NCBI GenBank assembly: GCA_944375885.1
Contig: CALWBB010000232.1
Location: 1 to 41,172, forward strand
Direction: 5' to 3'
Length of the DNA stretch: 41,172 nt
Source: an uncultured Merdimonas sp.
GTDB taxonomy: Bacteria; Bacillota; Clostridia; Lachnospirales; Lachnospiraceae
Position numbers and translations under genes: made by a program. The first letter of the stretch is position 1. Each line of letters opens with the position of its first letter. The notes below the pieces were generated by a model. It made no database searches and was not told where the DNA came from. It worked only from the letters and a program-made list of their open reading frames with translations. Below, piece after piece: positions 29,059 through 36,707 of the stretch.

Positions 29059-29259
29059 ATAAAACGCCTAAAGGGGCCGCTTGCAGGACTCCTCACCACA
29101 TGTCGTATTTGGACTGAAGAAATAATGATATCTACGGAAAACCGCTGCCGATCGCCATCTACAGCAGACTAAAGTTAGTTTCCTCTTCTCTGTGATTGGT
29201 ATCTGGAAAATAACCTCTGGTGCAGATCTAGAAGCTGCCGGCCCGGCACACTCATACAA
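29059..29259. other. Non-coding stretch after the IS
   Basis: No convincing gene, promoter or repeat was found here. Short open frames exist but lack ribosome sites and recognisable sequence. It separates the IS from the terminator of the small gene at 29332. Confidence 0.5.
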
Positions 29260-29326
29260 AAAACACCTCTGTGTCTGCAGTGCAAGATACAAGAGTATAG
29301 TTGCACTGCAGACACAGAGGTGTTTT
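29260..29326 (-). terminator. Rho-independent terminator with a perfect 26-bp stem
   Basis: The 26 bases at 29260-29285 are perfectly complementary to 29301-29326 around a 15-nt loop. Read on the minus strand, the stem is followed by TTTTTT and begins 5 nt after the stop of the 60-aa gene at 29332. A run of T also follows on the plus strand, so it may work both ways. The stem is far longer than an ordinary terminator needs. Confidence 0.85.
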
Positions 29327-29331
29327 CATCC

Positions 29332-29514
29332 TCATGCGTCCCAATCAATCTTAACATTCTCCAGATAGGAGAGTTTCCTCATCCGCTGTCCATTAAAATT
29401 TTTTGTCGCATCCTTTTGCAGAGAGCAAAATGCGTTGTCTCCACCTTCGTCACTGCTGCGGCCTCTTGAACGCGCATTCAGCTTTTCGACCACAGCCTGC
29501 CTGAAATCACCCAT
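29332..29514 (-). CDS. Small protein of 60 residues, unknown function
   Basis: The protein begins MGDFRQAVVEKLNARSRGRS and ends LENVKIDWDA. It is soluble and charged, has one cysteine and no membrane helix, and I do not recognise it. It is supported as a gene by AAGGAG 8 nt before the ATG, its own promoter (29569-29598) and the terminator 5 nt after the stop. A 9-codon frame starting at 29542 (MRANGKEIK) ends in TAATG, overlapping this start, and might couple translation. It lies downstream of the HECGH gene on the same strand and could be a partner, but that is inference. Confidence 0.65.
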   Translation of the reverse strand: MGDFRQAVVEKLNARSRGRSSDEGGDNAFCSLQKDATKNFNGQRMRKLSYLENVKIDWDA

Positions 29515-29568
29515 TATTTAATCTCCTTACCATTAGCTCTCATGGGAACGTGTAATTCCTCCATCTAT

Positions 29569-29598
29569 ACTATATTATGCCCGCGCCTGCCTAGTCAA
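29569..29598 (-). promoter_or_regulatory. Promoter of the 60-aa gene
   Basis: On the minus strand TTGACT (29593-29598), an 18-nt spacer and TATAGT (29569-29574) form a good sigma-A-like promoter. Transcription would begin about 45-50 nt before the start codon. With the terminator at 29260-29326 this gives a compact single-gene transcript of about 300 nt. Confidence 0.65.
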
Positions 29599-29625
29599 GA
29601 CGATTTTAAAGGAATTTCAAGAAAT

Positions 29626-32076
29626 TTACTGTAAGGAGACTTCTTTTTCCTGCTCTACTCGCTGTTCCCATGCATTCTTGACCGCATTTTTATAGTCATC
29701 AACCACCTTTCCTAAATCTTTAAAAAAGCTTTTGTATGTACGTTTCTCTTCATTGAGGTCGTAGACCTTGAAGTAGGAATAGAGCTTCCTCAAATGCGCA
29801 AGCTTATCTTTCACCTTACTGCGCTGAATGTAAGCCTGCAGTCTGTCATATACCTTTTCCAAATACTGTTTTCCCAGGTTGCATGTACTCCATAGCGTAA
29901 GAGCATCACTGGCGCCGTTTCCTTCTGCCTGTACTTTATCTCCCTGAGCATTGTCCGAAGCCAAATACTCATATCGCTCTACATACTGATCCACCCTTAT
30001 TTTCACTAGCCATAGAAAATCACTTTGAACAAAATCTGTTTCCTGCAGATCCTCCCACGTCTTCTTCCATTCAGGATCCTTTTCCCGCAAAACCAGGTGC
30101 AAAACTGCAATACGGTAAATCAGGAGGTTGTTAATAATATCCGTGTCCGGAATATTGCCTTCCGAAAGCTGGTATGCCTCCAGGTACGATATTGGATCAA
30201 GTTCCAGAAGTAAAATACTCCCACAGTCAGCTACTATCTCCTTAAATCTGGTTCGAATATCTTCTAATAAGTCTTCCAAACCATCGGTCTGAATTGCGAA
30301 CCTGAGCAGATTTTTCTTTGCCAGCCGCATTTGCATTCCCAGAATCTGACGTATACCTTCTATATCCGGCTCATCATTTAGGTATGTTATCAAGCTTTCG
30401 CTTACTGTGTCGATCGCATTCGCAAATTCTCCCGTAGAATCTGCAACTACAAAATTATCAACCGCCGAACGTACATCTCTCACAAGATCCATAAAATGAT
30501 ATTTATGTTTCCGCTTTGCGTTCTTTGCTTTAACCTGTCTGTGGATTCTTTCTACAGTCAATTTATATACGCGCTGCTTGCGTTCGATCCAATCTTCCTC
30601 TAATAGTTTCTTTTTTCTTCCTTTATATTTTTCTGCATTTTCATAAAATACTGCTTCCGGAAACATCTCCTCTACTATCACCTGGGAAACGATTTGGACA
30701 TACATCTTTTCGCGTTCCCCGCGTTCGCGGGTTCCCTGCCCTATATAATGCCCGCATTCATGGGCAAGCAGAGCGAAAAGCGCGCGCGGGCTGTACATCT
30801 GATGTCTGGACACCTGGATCCGTAAAAGTCTGCTCTCGGGCTCCAGGCCCAAATCATAAATACTGGTTTTAGGCCGGGAATATGCCAGCGGTGTAAGAAA
30901 GAATTGATATTCATATTCTTTATCATTTAATATAGCTTTAATCTCATACATGACTGCCAGATACATCATACACAATTTTATCGGCACATCGTATGCTAAC
31001 CCATTTCTTCCATCTTGATTCAATATGTTGACACAGCTGATCCCAAGATGATGGATCAGAATTTCCATGCTGTCTATAAACCTACTGGCTGCCTCTTCGA
31101 TTTTTTGGCTTTTTTCATATTTTTCCTGAATATAAGCCTGTTTTGCATTTTTCTGCGCAAGTTCGTCCAACAGGCTCTGCTCGTCCTGAGCCTGCTTTAG
31201 CTGTTCTATAAACAAGCGAAACGCAGGAAAGTAAATATAAAATAGGTCTTTAAATTTTTCTTTCTGCTCATATTGCTCCAGCAAATTCAAAATCTGGCAC
31301 ATCGACTGATAATATGACAGCCATCGCTTATCCCTTTTCTCTCTGCTGTATCGCATTTGAGATAAAATCCAAGACCGTGTCCTCTCACACCAGTTTCTTT
31401 CAGGAGAATCCATGTTCTTTTTCAATAAGACAGGTTCAGGCATAAACTTGATGTCTGCAATTTCCAGCTTCTCGTCGTTTTCTTCTTTTTTATCTTTTTT
31501 ATCTTTTTTATCTTTTTCTTCTTTTCTATCTTTTATAACCCGGCATTTTCCTTTTAAAGCATACAGGCTATAGTAAATACTCTTTCCGTCGCTGCTTTGG
31601 ATATTCCGCAAAGCATCATAGAAATATGTTATATTCCTTTCGTTTTCACTTGAAAAGAACAATATCCGATCCGCGTTATCCAACGTATAAAACCATTTGG
31701 CGTTTTGGGGTAATTTCCCTAATTCCTTCTCTACATCTTCATCGGATATCTCCGTCCTGGTTTTCACTAGGGCAATCAAAGCATATCTGCCATCCTGCCC
31801 GGCCCAGTATTTTTCTAATTCCTCCCCACTTTTTTCATCACTCAACAAGCTTATATACTGCTCTGTAAAGCAGCCTTTCAGCTTCTCACTTGCCGCTGTC
31901 ATAGAAAACCATAAATCAGTAAAGTTTGTATTTCCCTTTGTGTTAGTCACATGATACTGCATCTGATTCCTGACCATTTCTATGACAATTTTCTGCTTCC
32001 ATCCTTCTACACACGGCAACGGCTGGTATAAGGTCATAAGGCTTATACATCTTACCATCGTTTCTTCCACTTTCAT
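29626..32076 (-). CDS. Large HExxH (zincin-like) protein, unknown family
   Basis: I do not recognise this 816-residue soluble protein. The clearest feature is LFALLAHECGHYIGQG, a zinc-metallopeptidase motif with HECGH at residues 439-443 set in a hydrophobic helix. A possible third zinc ligand lies in the acidic helix EFANAIDTVSESL further on. A lysine/aspartate-rich repeat (KDKKDKKDKK) near residues 180-205 separates an N-terminal domain from a long helical middle region. The ATG is chosen over a TTG four codons earlier because GGAG is 7 nt before it. The stop of the membrane-protein gene lies 21 nt upstream, so they form one operon. Confidence 0.8.
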   Translation of the reverse strand: MKVEETMVRCISLMTLYQPLPCVEGWKQKIVIEMVRNQMQYHVTNTKGNTNFTDLWFSMTAASEKLKGCFTEQYISLLSDEKSGEELEKYWAGQDGRYALIALVKTRTEISDEDVEKELGKLPQNAKWFYTLDNADRILFFSSENERNITYFYDALRNIQSSDGKSIYYSLYALKGKCRVIKDRKEEKDKKDKKDKKEENDEKLEIADIKFMPEPVLLKKNMDSPERNWCERTRSWILSQMRYSREKRDKRWLSYYQSMCQILNLLEQYEQKEKFKDLFYIYFPAFRLFIEQLKQAQDEQSLLDELAQKNAKQAYIQEKYEKSQKIEEAASRFIDSMEILIHHLGISCVNILNQDGRNGLAYDVPIKLCMMYLAVMYEIKAILNDKEYEYQFFLTPLAYSRPKTSIYDLGLEPESRLLRIQVSRHQMYSPRALFALLAHECGHYIGQGTRERGEREKMYVQIVSQVIVEEMFPEAVFYENAEKYKGRKKKLLEEDWIERKQRVYKLTVERIHRQVKAKNAKRKHKYHFMDLVRDVRSAVDNFVVADSTGEFANAIDTVSESLITYLNDEPDIEGIRQILGMQMRLAKKNLLRFAIQTDGLEDLLEDIRTRFKEIVADCGSILLLELDPISYLEAYQLSEGNIPDTDIINNLLIYRIAVLHLVLREKDPEWKKTWEDLQETDFVQSDFLWLVKIRVDQYVERYEYLASDNAQGDKVQAEGNGASDALTLWSTCNLGKQYLEKVYDRLQAYIQRSKVKDKLAHLRKLYSYFKVYDLNEEKRTYKSFFKDLGKVVDDYKNAVKNAWEQRVEQEKEVSLQ

Positions 32077-32097
32077 TTGTATCTCCAATCTGTCACT

Positions 32098-33303
32098 TTA
32101 CAACATCAGATCATTTCCTGCGGCGATCCGCTCTATCCTTTCGGAAAAAGACAGAAATTGGCTTATCCCCAAATTATTTCCCTTATTCCAATAAATGGTC
32201 CAGCTAATCCATAGTCTCCAAGCCAGATCCGGATCCCAAAACGTGCATTCTTCCTTTAATAGTTCGTGATGCAGGCGAGGAAGGTTTTTGCACTCACCAG
32301 CTTCTTCGTCCCAGTAGACATTTTTAAAAGCTTCATACAAATAAAAATATAATACTGTACGCGTTTTATATCCATAGAGCCGTTCCCAGACACTCACAAA
32401 GATCCAGTTGTATTCCAACAGCGGTATCAATATCTGTATCGCAGCCCCTGTCTTTTTTCTGTTACAGTCGTTTCCTTCCAACTTTGCCGAAAGTCTCTCC
32501 CAAACTTTTCCCATAATGGCTGCCGTCTGCTTCTGTTCATACGCAGAATCATGTCCTGATTTTTCTGTTATTTTTTCGGCCCAGAAAAGCAGCAGTAAAT
32601 ACTCATATGAAACACTTTTTGTCTGGGGATTTTTCTCAACACCCTCAAATATCTCAGTTATTACATCCAGAAGGCTTTCTACCTCCTCTGCATCTTCGTA
32701 GTTCAAGTTTCGTATCATATCTGTGACTGGAAGATTTTCAATCTCCCGAATCATATCTTTTCCTTTATCTTCCTGCCTTTTTGCAATTAGCTTTTTGCTA
32801 GCTTCTTTCAGTATTTTTATGACATAACCCCGCCTTGTAATTGCTAAAAAGGAAGTCGGTATTCCAATAAAGAAAAGATATGTGCAGCAAATTCCCCACA
32901 CCGTTATTATATAATTTCCACTAACTTCTGTTACATACACTATGGGACAAAGCAATATATAAAATATAATCGCTGCGGCATACTCTGCTTTTTCTATCCC
33001 AGAAATCCGTATTAACCGCTTTAACGTAACGCCATACCAAGAGGTATTATAAAACTCTAGCGTAAACAGTATCAACGACAAAGCTAGTCCCCATACGAGC
33101 CCAAACGCATCTATAAGATGGCTACCCTCATGTGTAAGAAATTGCCCGGATATCTGATGGTGCATTTTCAAAGCTGCACAAACCTGTCCCTGTCCGTCTA
33201 ACAAACCCAGAGGATACACTATAACTGCCAAAAGCATTATAACCATACAACTAACTAATAGACCGCCCGTTATTATTGCAATTGGCTTGACACGAGAATT
33301 CAT
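32098..33303 (-). CDS. Four-helix membrane protein with an HEGSH motif, unknown family
   Basis: This 401-residue protein has membrane helices at about residues 8-34, 66-85, 109-127 and 131-154, then a soluble, mainly helical domain to the end. Between the first two helices lies FLTHEGSHLIDAFG, an HExxH motif (residues 58-62) in a setting that fits the zincin pattern. The soluble part contains acidic clusters (YEDAEEVESLLDVITEIFEG) and many Trp and Tyr in its last 80 residues. I do not recognise the family. It is the first gene of a two-gene operon with the 816-aa HECGH protein. The ribosome site is weak (AAGGA, 13 nt away). Confidence 0.78.
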   Translation of the reverse strand: MNSRVKPIAIITGGLLVSCMVIMLLAVIVYPLGLLDGQGQVCAALKMHHQISGQFLTHEGSHLIDAFGLVWGLALSLILFTLEFYNTSWYGVTLKRLIRISGIEKAEYAAAIIFYILLCPIVYVTEVSGNYIITVWGICCTYLFFIGIPTSFLAITRRGYVIKILKEASKKLIAKRQEDKGKDMIREIENLPVTDMIRNLNYEDAEEVESLLDVITEIFEGVEKNPQTKSVSYEYLLLLFWAEKITEKSGHDSAYEQKQTAAIMGKVWERLSAKLEGNDCNRKKTGAAIQILIPLLEYNWIFVSVWERLYGYKTRTVLYFYLYEAFKNVYWDEEAGECKNLPRLHHELLKEECTFWDPDLAWRLWISWTIYWNKGNNLGISQFLSFSERIERIAAGNDLML

Positions 33304-33384
33304 CTTTGCATTCAGTTCCTTTGCTTATTTCAGTTTTGCATCAAACATACATTTATCGCAAAGCAAGCATCACTCTTATACATA

Positions 33385-33412
33385 TCTTTACACAAATGGG
33401 AGTATATGTCAA
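33385..33412 (-). promoter_or_regulatory. Promoter of the membrane protein/HECGH operon
   Basis: On the minus strand a perfect TTGACA (33407-33412) is followed after 16 nt by TAAAGA (33385-33390), giving a leader of about 75 nt. The -10 is weak, so an activator may be needed. The rest of the 33304-33711 gap holds the GTCG boxes and the start region of the plus-strand regulator, and no further gene. Confidence 0.5.
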
Positions 33413-33628
33413 GCAATCGCCGGCACTTTCCTCTTTTATAAAGCAGCCATTCCACCTCCGCACAAGTTTCTGGACAGCTTTTATTCCCTGCACAGCTAAA
33501 CCATCTCAAAACCTACAGCTCTCCCCCGCCTCAGAATCTGGAAAATAATGTCTCCCCGCCGCCAATTTCGAGAAATTCCATATTTTAATTGCAAAAATTT
33601 CCGGTTTGCTATATTTTTTAACATCTCT

Positions 33629-33655
33629 TTGTCGTATTATGTCGTGAAACGTCGA
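33629..33655 (+). promoter_or_regulatory. Three GTCG boxes at 10-bp spacing, likely operator
   Basis: GTCG occurs at 33631, 33641 and 33651, exactly one helical turn apart, as TTTGTCG, TATGTCG and ACGTCGA. Each resembles the core of the Spo0A box (TGTCGAA). About 18 nt after the last box is TATGAT (33674-33679), a possible -10 without a recognisable -35. That is the arrangement of activator-dependent promoters. The downstream gene encodes a Spo0A-C-like protein, so self-regulation is the natural guess. Confidence 0.55.
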
Positions 33656-33711
33656 GTATGGAAAGAAATGCCATATGATAATAACAAAATGAAAAGGAGT
33701 TTTTCGCTATA

Positions 33712-34116
33712 ATGACAAGGGAAGAAGCACTCATTCGAAGCATTATTGGCCCCTCAGGCGGCGACGTATGCCCGCTTGCTCACGCTGTCCGGATTATGAT
33801 ACGCCTGCTGTTCTCTGAACACATGTCTCAGGACGACGTGCAGATGCGCACCCACATCTATCCGGAAGTCGCGCGCCTGACAGGCAAGACGGAATCCGCC
33901 GTCTCCCGGCAGATCGAGCGCGTGGAAAATCTCTGCTGGGAGCACCTTGACGCGGTCGGACAGCGGACGTATATCGGGAAACAGTTACGGGATATCCGCG
34001 CGCCCAGAGACATCATGATTTACCTCGCGTACTATTCTCATTTCAACATACCGTACTATGAAGTTTTGAAAAATCACCCGGAAATCTTGTTTGCGGGGGA
34101 CGTTATCCAAAAATAG
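33712..34116 (+). CDS. Stand-alone Spo0A C-terminal-domain-like DNA-binding protein
   Basis: The 134-residue protein resembles the DNA-binding domain of Spo0A without the receiver domain. The stretch RTHIYPEVARLTGKTESAVSRQIERVENLCWEHLD (residues 46-80; here named by position) parallels the YPxIAxxxxTTxxxVERAIRxAIxxxW pattern of Spo0A, including the recognition helix after TGKT. The remaining 50 residues are extra. AAGGAG is 12 nt before the ATG, slightly far. Three GTCG boxes lie upstream. Small proteins of this kind occur in Clostridial genomes and mobile elements. It probably controls itself or the adjacent operon; the target is unproven. Confidence 0.65.
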   Translation: MTREEALIRSIIGPSGGDVCPLAHAVRIMIRLLFSEHMSQDDVQMRTHIYPEVARLTGKTESAVSRQIERVENLCWEHLDAVGQRTYIGKQLRDIRAPRDIMIYLAYYSHFNIPYYEVLKNHPEILFAGDVIQK

Positions 34117-34180
34117 CTTTAGGAAGCTCTTAGAAACGCTCCCGAAAACCCTTATTACTGTCAAGGACCCGCGCAGCGCA

Positions 34181-34220
34181 GGCTGCCGTGGTTCCGGCTT
34201 TTTCCGGGCCGCGGCAGCTT
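34181..34220. terminator. Hairpin between convergent regulator and recombinase genes
   Basis: The 17 bases at 34181-34197 pair with 34204-34220 with two or three G-U pairs around a 6-nt loop. The hairpin lies between the convergent ends of the Spo0A-like gene and the recombinase gene. T-runs are short on both sides, so it may be a weak two-way terminator or a different structured element. Confidence 0.45.
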
Positions 34221-34244
34221 GTTGTCCCTAAAACGTCAGACGTT

Positions 34245-35225
34245 TCATTGATTTCCAGCGATCAGTTCGATCTGCCTGCGTTTATCTTCCAGGGAAGGAT
34301 GTACATAATAATTCAAAGTCATCTGGACATTGGAGTGCCCTAAAATTTCACTCAGGGATTTGACATCGACGCCTGCCGTCACGCACCGTGTAGCGAAGGT
34401 GTGGCGCAAAGCATGGAAATGGATATCGGGAAGCCTGTTCTTTTTCAGGAAATATTTGAAATGATTTTGGTAGGTTCTGGGCTCTATGAATTCTCTGCCG
34501 CCCGTAAGAAAATAGAGATTTGAATCAGATTTTGGAAGCTGGCCTTTCAGTATTTCCAGCAGGAAGCCGGGAAGGGGGATTTCCCTGCTTCCTGCCAGGC
34601 TTTTCGGCGGGCTGCATATGATCTTTGTCCTTGGCCCGCCTGTTTCCACATTCTGAATCCGCTGCAATGTGGAAGAAATCCGGATACACCCCGTCTCCAG
34701 ACAGATGTTTTCCCATTTCAAAGCGCAGATTTCGCCAAGGCGCATACCCGTATAAAGGCAGAGCAAAATCCCCGTGCAGAGCGGATCCACGCTGTTTGAA
34801 AGAAGGAAGGACTCCAGCCGGATCCGGGAAGCGGTGTCAAGAATCATAATCTGCCTGCTCTTTTTGTGCAGGTTTACAGGTCTGGAAAGCCGGCCGGATA
34901 TCTGATATGTGTCTTCTGCCAGGCGGATGACCGCTTTGATAATCACATAGATATCATTCACCGTTTTGGGCGCCAAGCCTCCATTTTTATCGACCCGCCC
35001 CTGTTCCAGCAGCATTTTCAGATATACGTTTATCCCCGCCGCATCCAGTCTCTGGAGTTCTTCTTTGCCCAGATAAGGAAGAATATGCCTGTTAAGCGTG
35101 TGGACATACCGGGCATAGGTCGAAGGCTTGACAAAGAGGCGCCTGGCTGCCAGCCAGTCCTTGGCAGCCTGTTCAAAGGTGACAGTAATTCCCTGCTGTT
35201 TCATCATTTGTTTGTTCTGCTCCAT
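34245..35225 (-). CDS. Tyrosine recombinase / integrase
   Basis: The 326-residue protein has an N-terminal SAM-like core-binding domain (about residues 12-110) and a C-terminal catalytic domain with all expected residues: R162 in YTGMRLGEI, K208 in PPKSLAGSREIPL, H271 and R274 in FHALRHTFA, H297 in ILGHSNV and Y307 in LNYYVHP. It breaks and joins DNA for integration and excision of a mobile segment. The start is set by AAAAGGAG 8 nt before the ATG, although the frame is open 30 codons further. TATAAT at 35262-35267 may be its -10. No tRNA or clear attachment repeat was found. Confidence 0.93.
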   Translation of the reverse strand: MEQNKQMMKQQGITVTFEQAAKDWLAARRLFVKPSTYARYVHTLNRHILPYLGKEELQRLDAAGINVYLKMLLEQGRVDKNGGLAPKTVNDIYVIIKAVIRLAEDTYQISGRLSRPVNLHKKSRQIMILDTASRIRLESFLLSNSVDPLCTGILLCLYTGMRLGEICALKWENICLETGCIRISSTLQRIQNVETGGPRTKIICSPPKSLAGSREIPLPGFLLEILKGQLPKSDSNLYFLTGGREFIEPRTYQNHFKYFLKKNRLPDIHFHALRHTFATRCVTAGVDVKSLSEILGHSNVQMTLNYYVHPSLEDKRRQIELIAGNQ

Positions 35226-35374
35226 TTTTCTTCTCCTTTTCGTAAAAATATTGCAGATATAATTATAAGCTGACAAAACAGGGAATTCTCTGAAAATACG
35301 CTGTGCCGCTTGCAAGGGAAAAGCCCGCGAATCCTATCTTAGAACGCAGCTCCCTTTTTCCATCTTTCTATCTT

Positions 35375-36655
35375 TTACTCTTTTCCCGCTGCTTCCTTTC
35401 CTGCCATTTCCTTTACCGCCATCTCCTTTACCGCCTGATACACCTCCCGGTACCCCAGGCCGCTTTTTCCCGCCAGTTCTTTCACACTCTCATATTCCGG
35501 GTAAACGGCCTCCTCTCCGCCCGGCAGGATGCAAGCCTTTACCTTCGCCACACCCCAGGGGGTCTCCAGCTCTGCCGGGCGGCGCTCCAGCTCGTCCCGC
35601 TCCACGCGGCAGCGGCGCACGCCGATGGTAGTCGTCTCCCGGAACAGAATTTCATCCAGTTCCCGGATATTTTTCTCGTCACAAAGTACGGAAAGCTTGT
35701 AGGCCGGGCGGTTTTTCTTCATATAAATAGGAGTGAAAAACACATCCCTTGCCCCTGCTTCCAGGAGACGTTCCATGGCATATCCCAGAACCTCGCCGCT
35801 GCAGTCGTCGATATTGCTCTCCAAAAGCCACAGTTCCCCCTCCGGCTCTTCTTCGATCAGCATCGCCCGCAGGATATTGGCTTTTGGAAACTCTTTTTTT
35901 CCTGCTCCAAGTCCAATCTTTTTCACGCGGAAACGAGACGGATGCCGGCCTTCCGACAGGGCCGCAATCGCCGCTCCAGTCGGCGTCACCATCTCGCCCT
36001 GCTGCTCCGTCTGGCGCAGAATAAGGCCATGCGCCGCCGCGATGGCCAGCACTGCAGGCACCGGTACTGGCAGCACTCCGTGCTGGCAGTGTACATGCCC
36101 GCTGCCCTCCCACAGGTCAGAAACCACTACCTCTTCCACGCCCAGCTCCTCCAGGCAGGCGGCAGTTCCCACAATGTCCACGATCGAGTCCACGGCTCCC
36201 ACCTCATGGAAATGCACCTCCTTTGGCGCGCAGCCATGGGCCTTTCCTTCCGCCTCCGCGACAGAGCGGAACATCTGCAGGGACAGCTCCAGTACCCGGG
36301 GCTTTAAATCTGCCGCCCGCAGGATCTCTTCGATATCCTTCCAGGTACGGTGTACATGGCTGTGGACATGCTCATGCTCCCCGTGCTCATGTCCCCCGTG
36401 GCTGTGGCTGTGCTCGTGCCCGCCGTGCTCAGGATCCCCGTGTCCATGCTCCTCCAGGATCACATCAAAATCGCAGACATCCAGCCCGTTTTTCCGAAGC
36501 CTCTGTACCTTTATCTCATAGCCGCCTACCGGAAGCTTCGCCAGCGTCCGGCGTAAGTTTTCCTCCGTCGCGCCCAGGTCGAGAAGGGCCGCCACTGTCA
36601 TATCGCCGCTGATGCCGGAACGGCATTCCAGGTATAATGTCGTCTTTTTTTCCAT
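35375..36655 (-). CDS. larC: Nickel pincer cofactor biosynthesis protein LarC
   Basis: LarC inserts nickel into the pyridinium-dithiolate precursor to make the nickel-pincer cofactor of lactate racemase and related enzymes. The 426-residue protein starts LYLECRSGISGDMTVAALLDLG, then VHFHEVGAVDSIVDIVG, MVTPTGAAIAA and ESNIDDCSGEVLGYAMERLL. A histidine-rich stretch (about residues 70-103, HEHSHSHGGHEHGEHEH type) is a likely nickel store. The two halves are in one frame here, unlike Lactiplantibacillus plantarum, where larC needs a frameshift. The last 20 residues repeat VKEMA and GKE units. LarB is encoded 1.7 kb upstream on the same strand. Confidence 0.95.
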   Translation of the reverse strand: MEKKTTLYLECRSGISGDMTVAALLDLGATEENLRRTLAKLPVGGYEIKVQRLRKNGLDVCDFDVILEEHGHGDPEHGGHEHSHSHGGHEHGEHEHVHSHVHRTWKDIEEILRAADLKPRVLELSLQMFRSVAEAEGKAHGCAPKEVHFHEVGAVDSIVDIVGTAACLEELGVEEVVVSDLWEGSGHVHCQHGVLPVPVPAVLAIAAAHGLILRQTEQQGEMVTPTGAAIAALSEGRHPSRFRVKKIGLGAGKKEFPKANILRAMLIEEEPEGELWLLESNIDDCSGEVLGYAMERLLEAGARDVFFTPIYMKKNRPAYKLSVLCDEKNIRELDEILFRETTTIGVRRCRVERDELERRPAELETPWGVAKVKACILPGGEEAVYPEYESVKELAGKSGLGYREVYQAVKEMAVKEMAGKEAAGKE

Positions 36656-36707
36656 ACTTTTTTAATCCTCCTGCTGTCATGAAAAGTTTGTCTTATCCTG
36701 CTTTCCA

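Noticed and set aside
29068-29292. Short minus-strand frame running into the long terminator stem
   Set aside because: It includes one arm of the 26-bp stem, has no ribosome site, and lies after the terminator for that strand.
31485-31530. Repetitive T-rich stretch considered as a CRISPR-like or tandem regulatory repeat
   Set aside because: It is an in-frame 9-nt repeat inside a gene and encodes a Lys/Asp linker, with no spacers.
34181-34220. Hairpin near the recombinase considered as an attachment site
   Set aside because: No second copy was found elsewhere in the window, and its position between convergent stops fits a terminator better.
35230-35374. Search for a tRNA gene as integration target next to the recombinase
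   Set aside because: No T-loop motif or cloverleaf-like pairing was seen.
35733-36521. 262-codon plus-strand frame opposite larC with Cys/Pro-rich repeats
   Set aside because: The apparent repeats are the complement of the LarC histidine-rich stretch.
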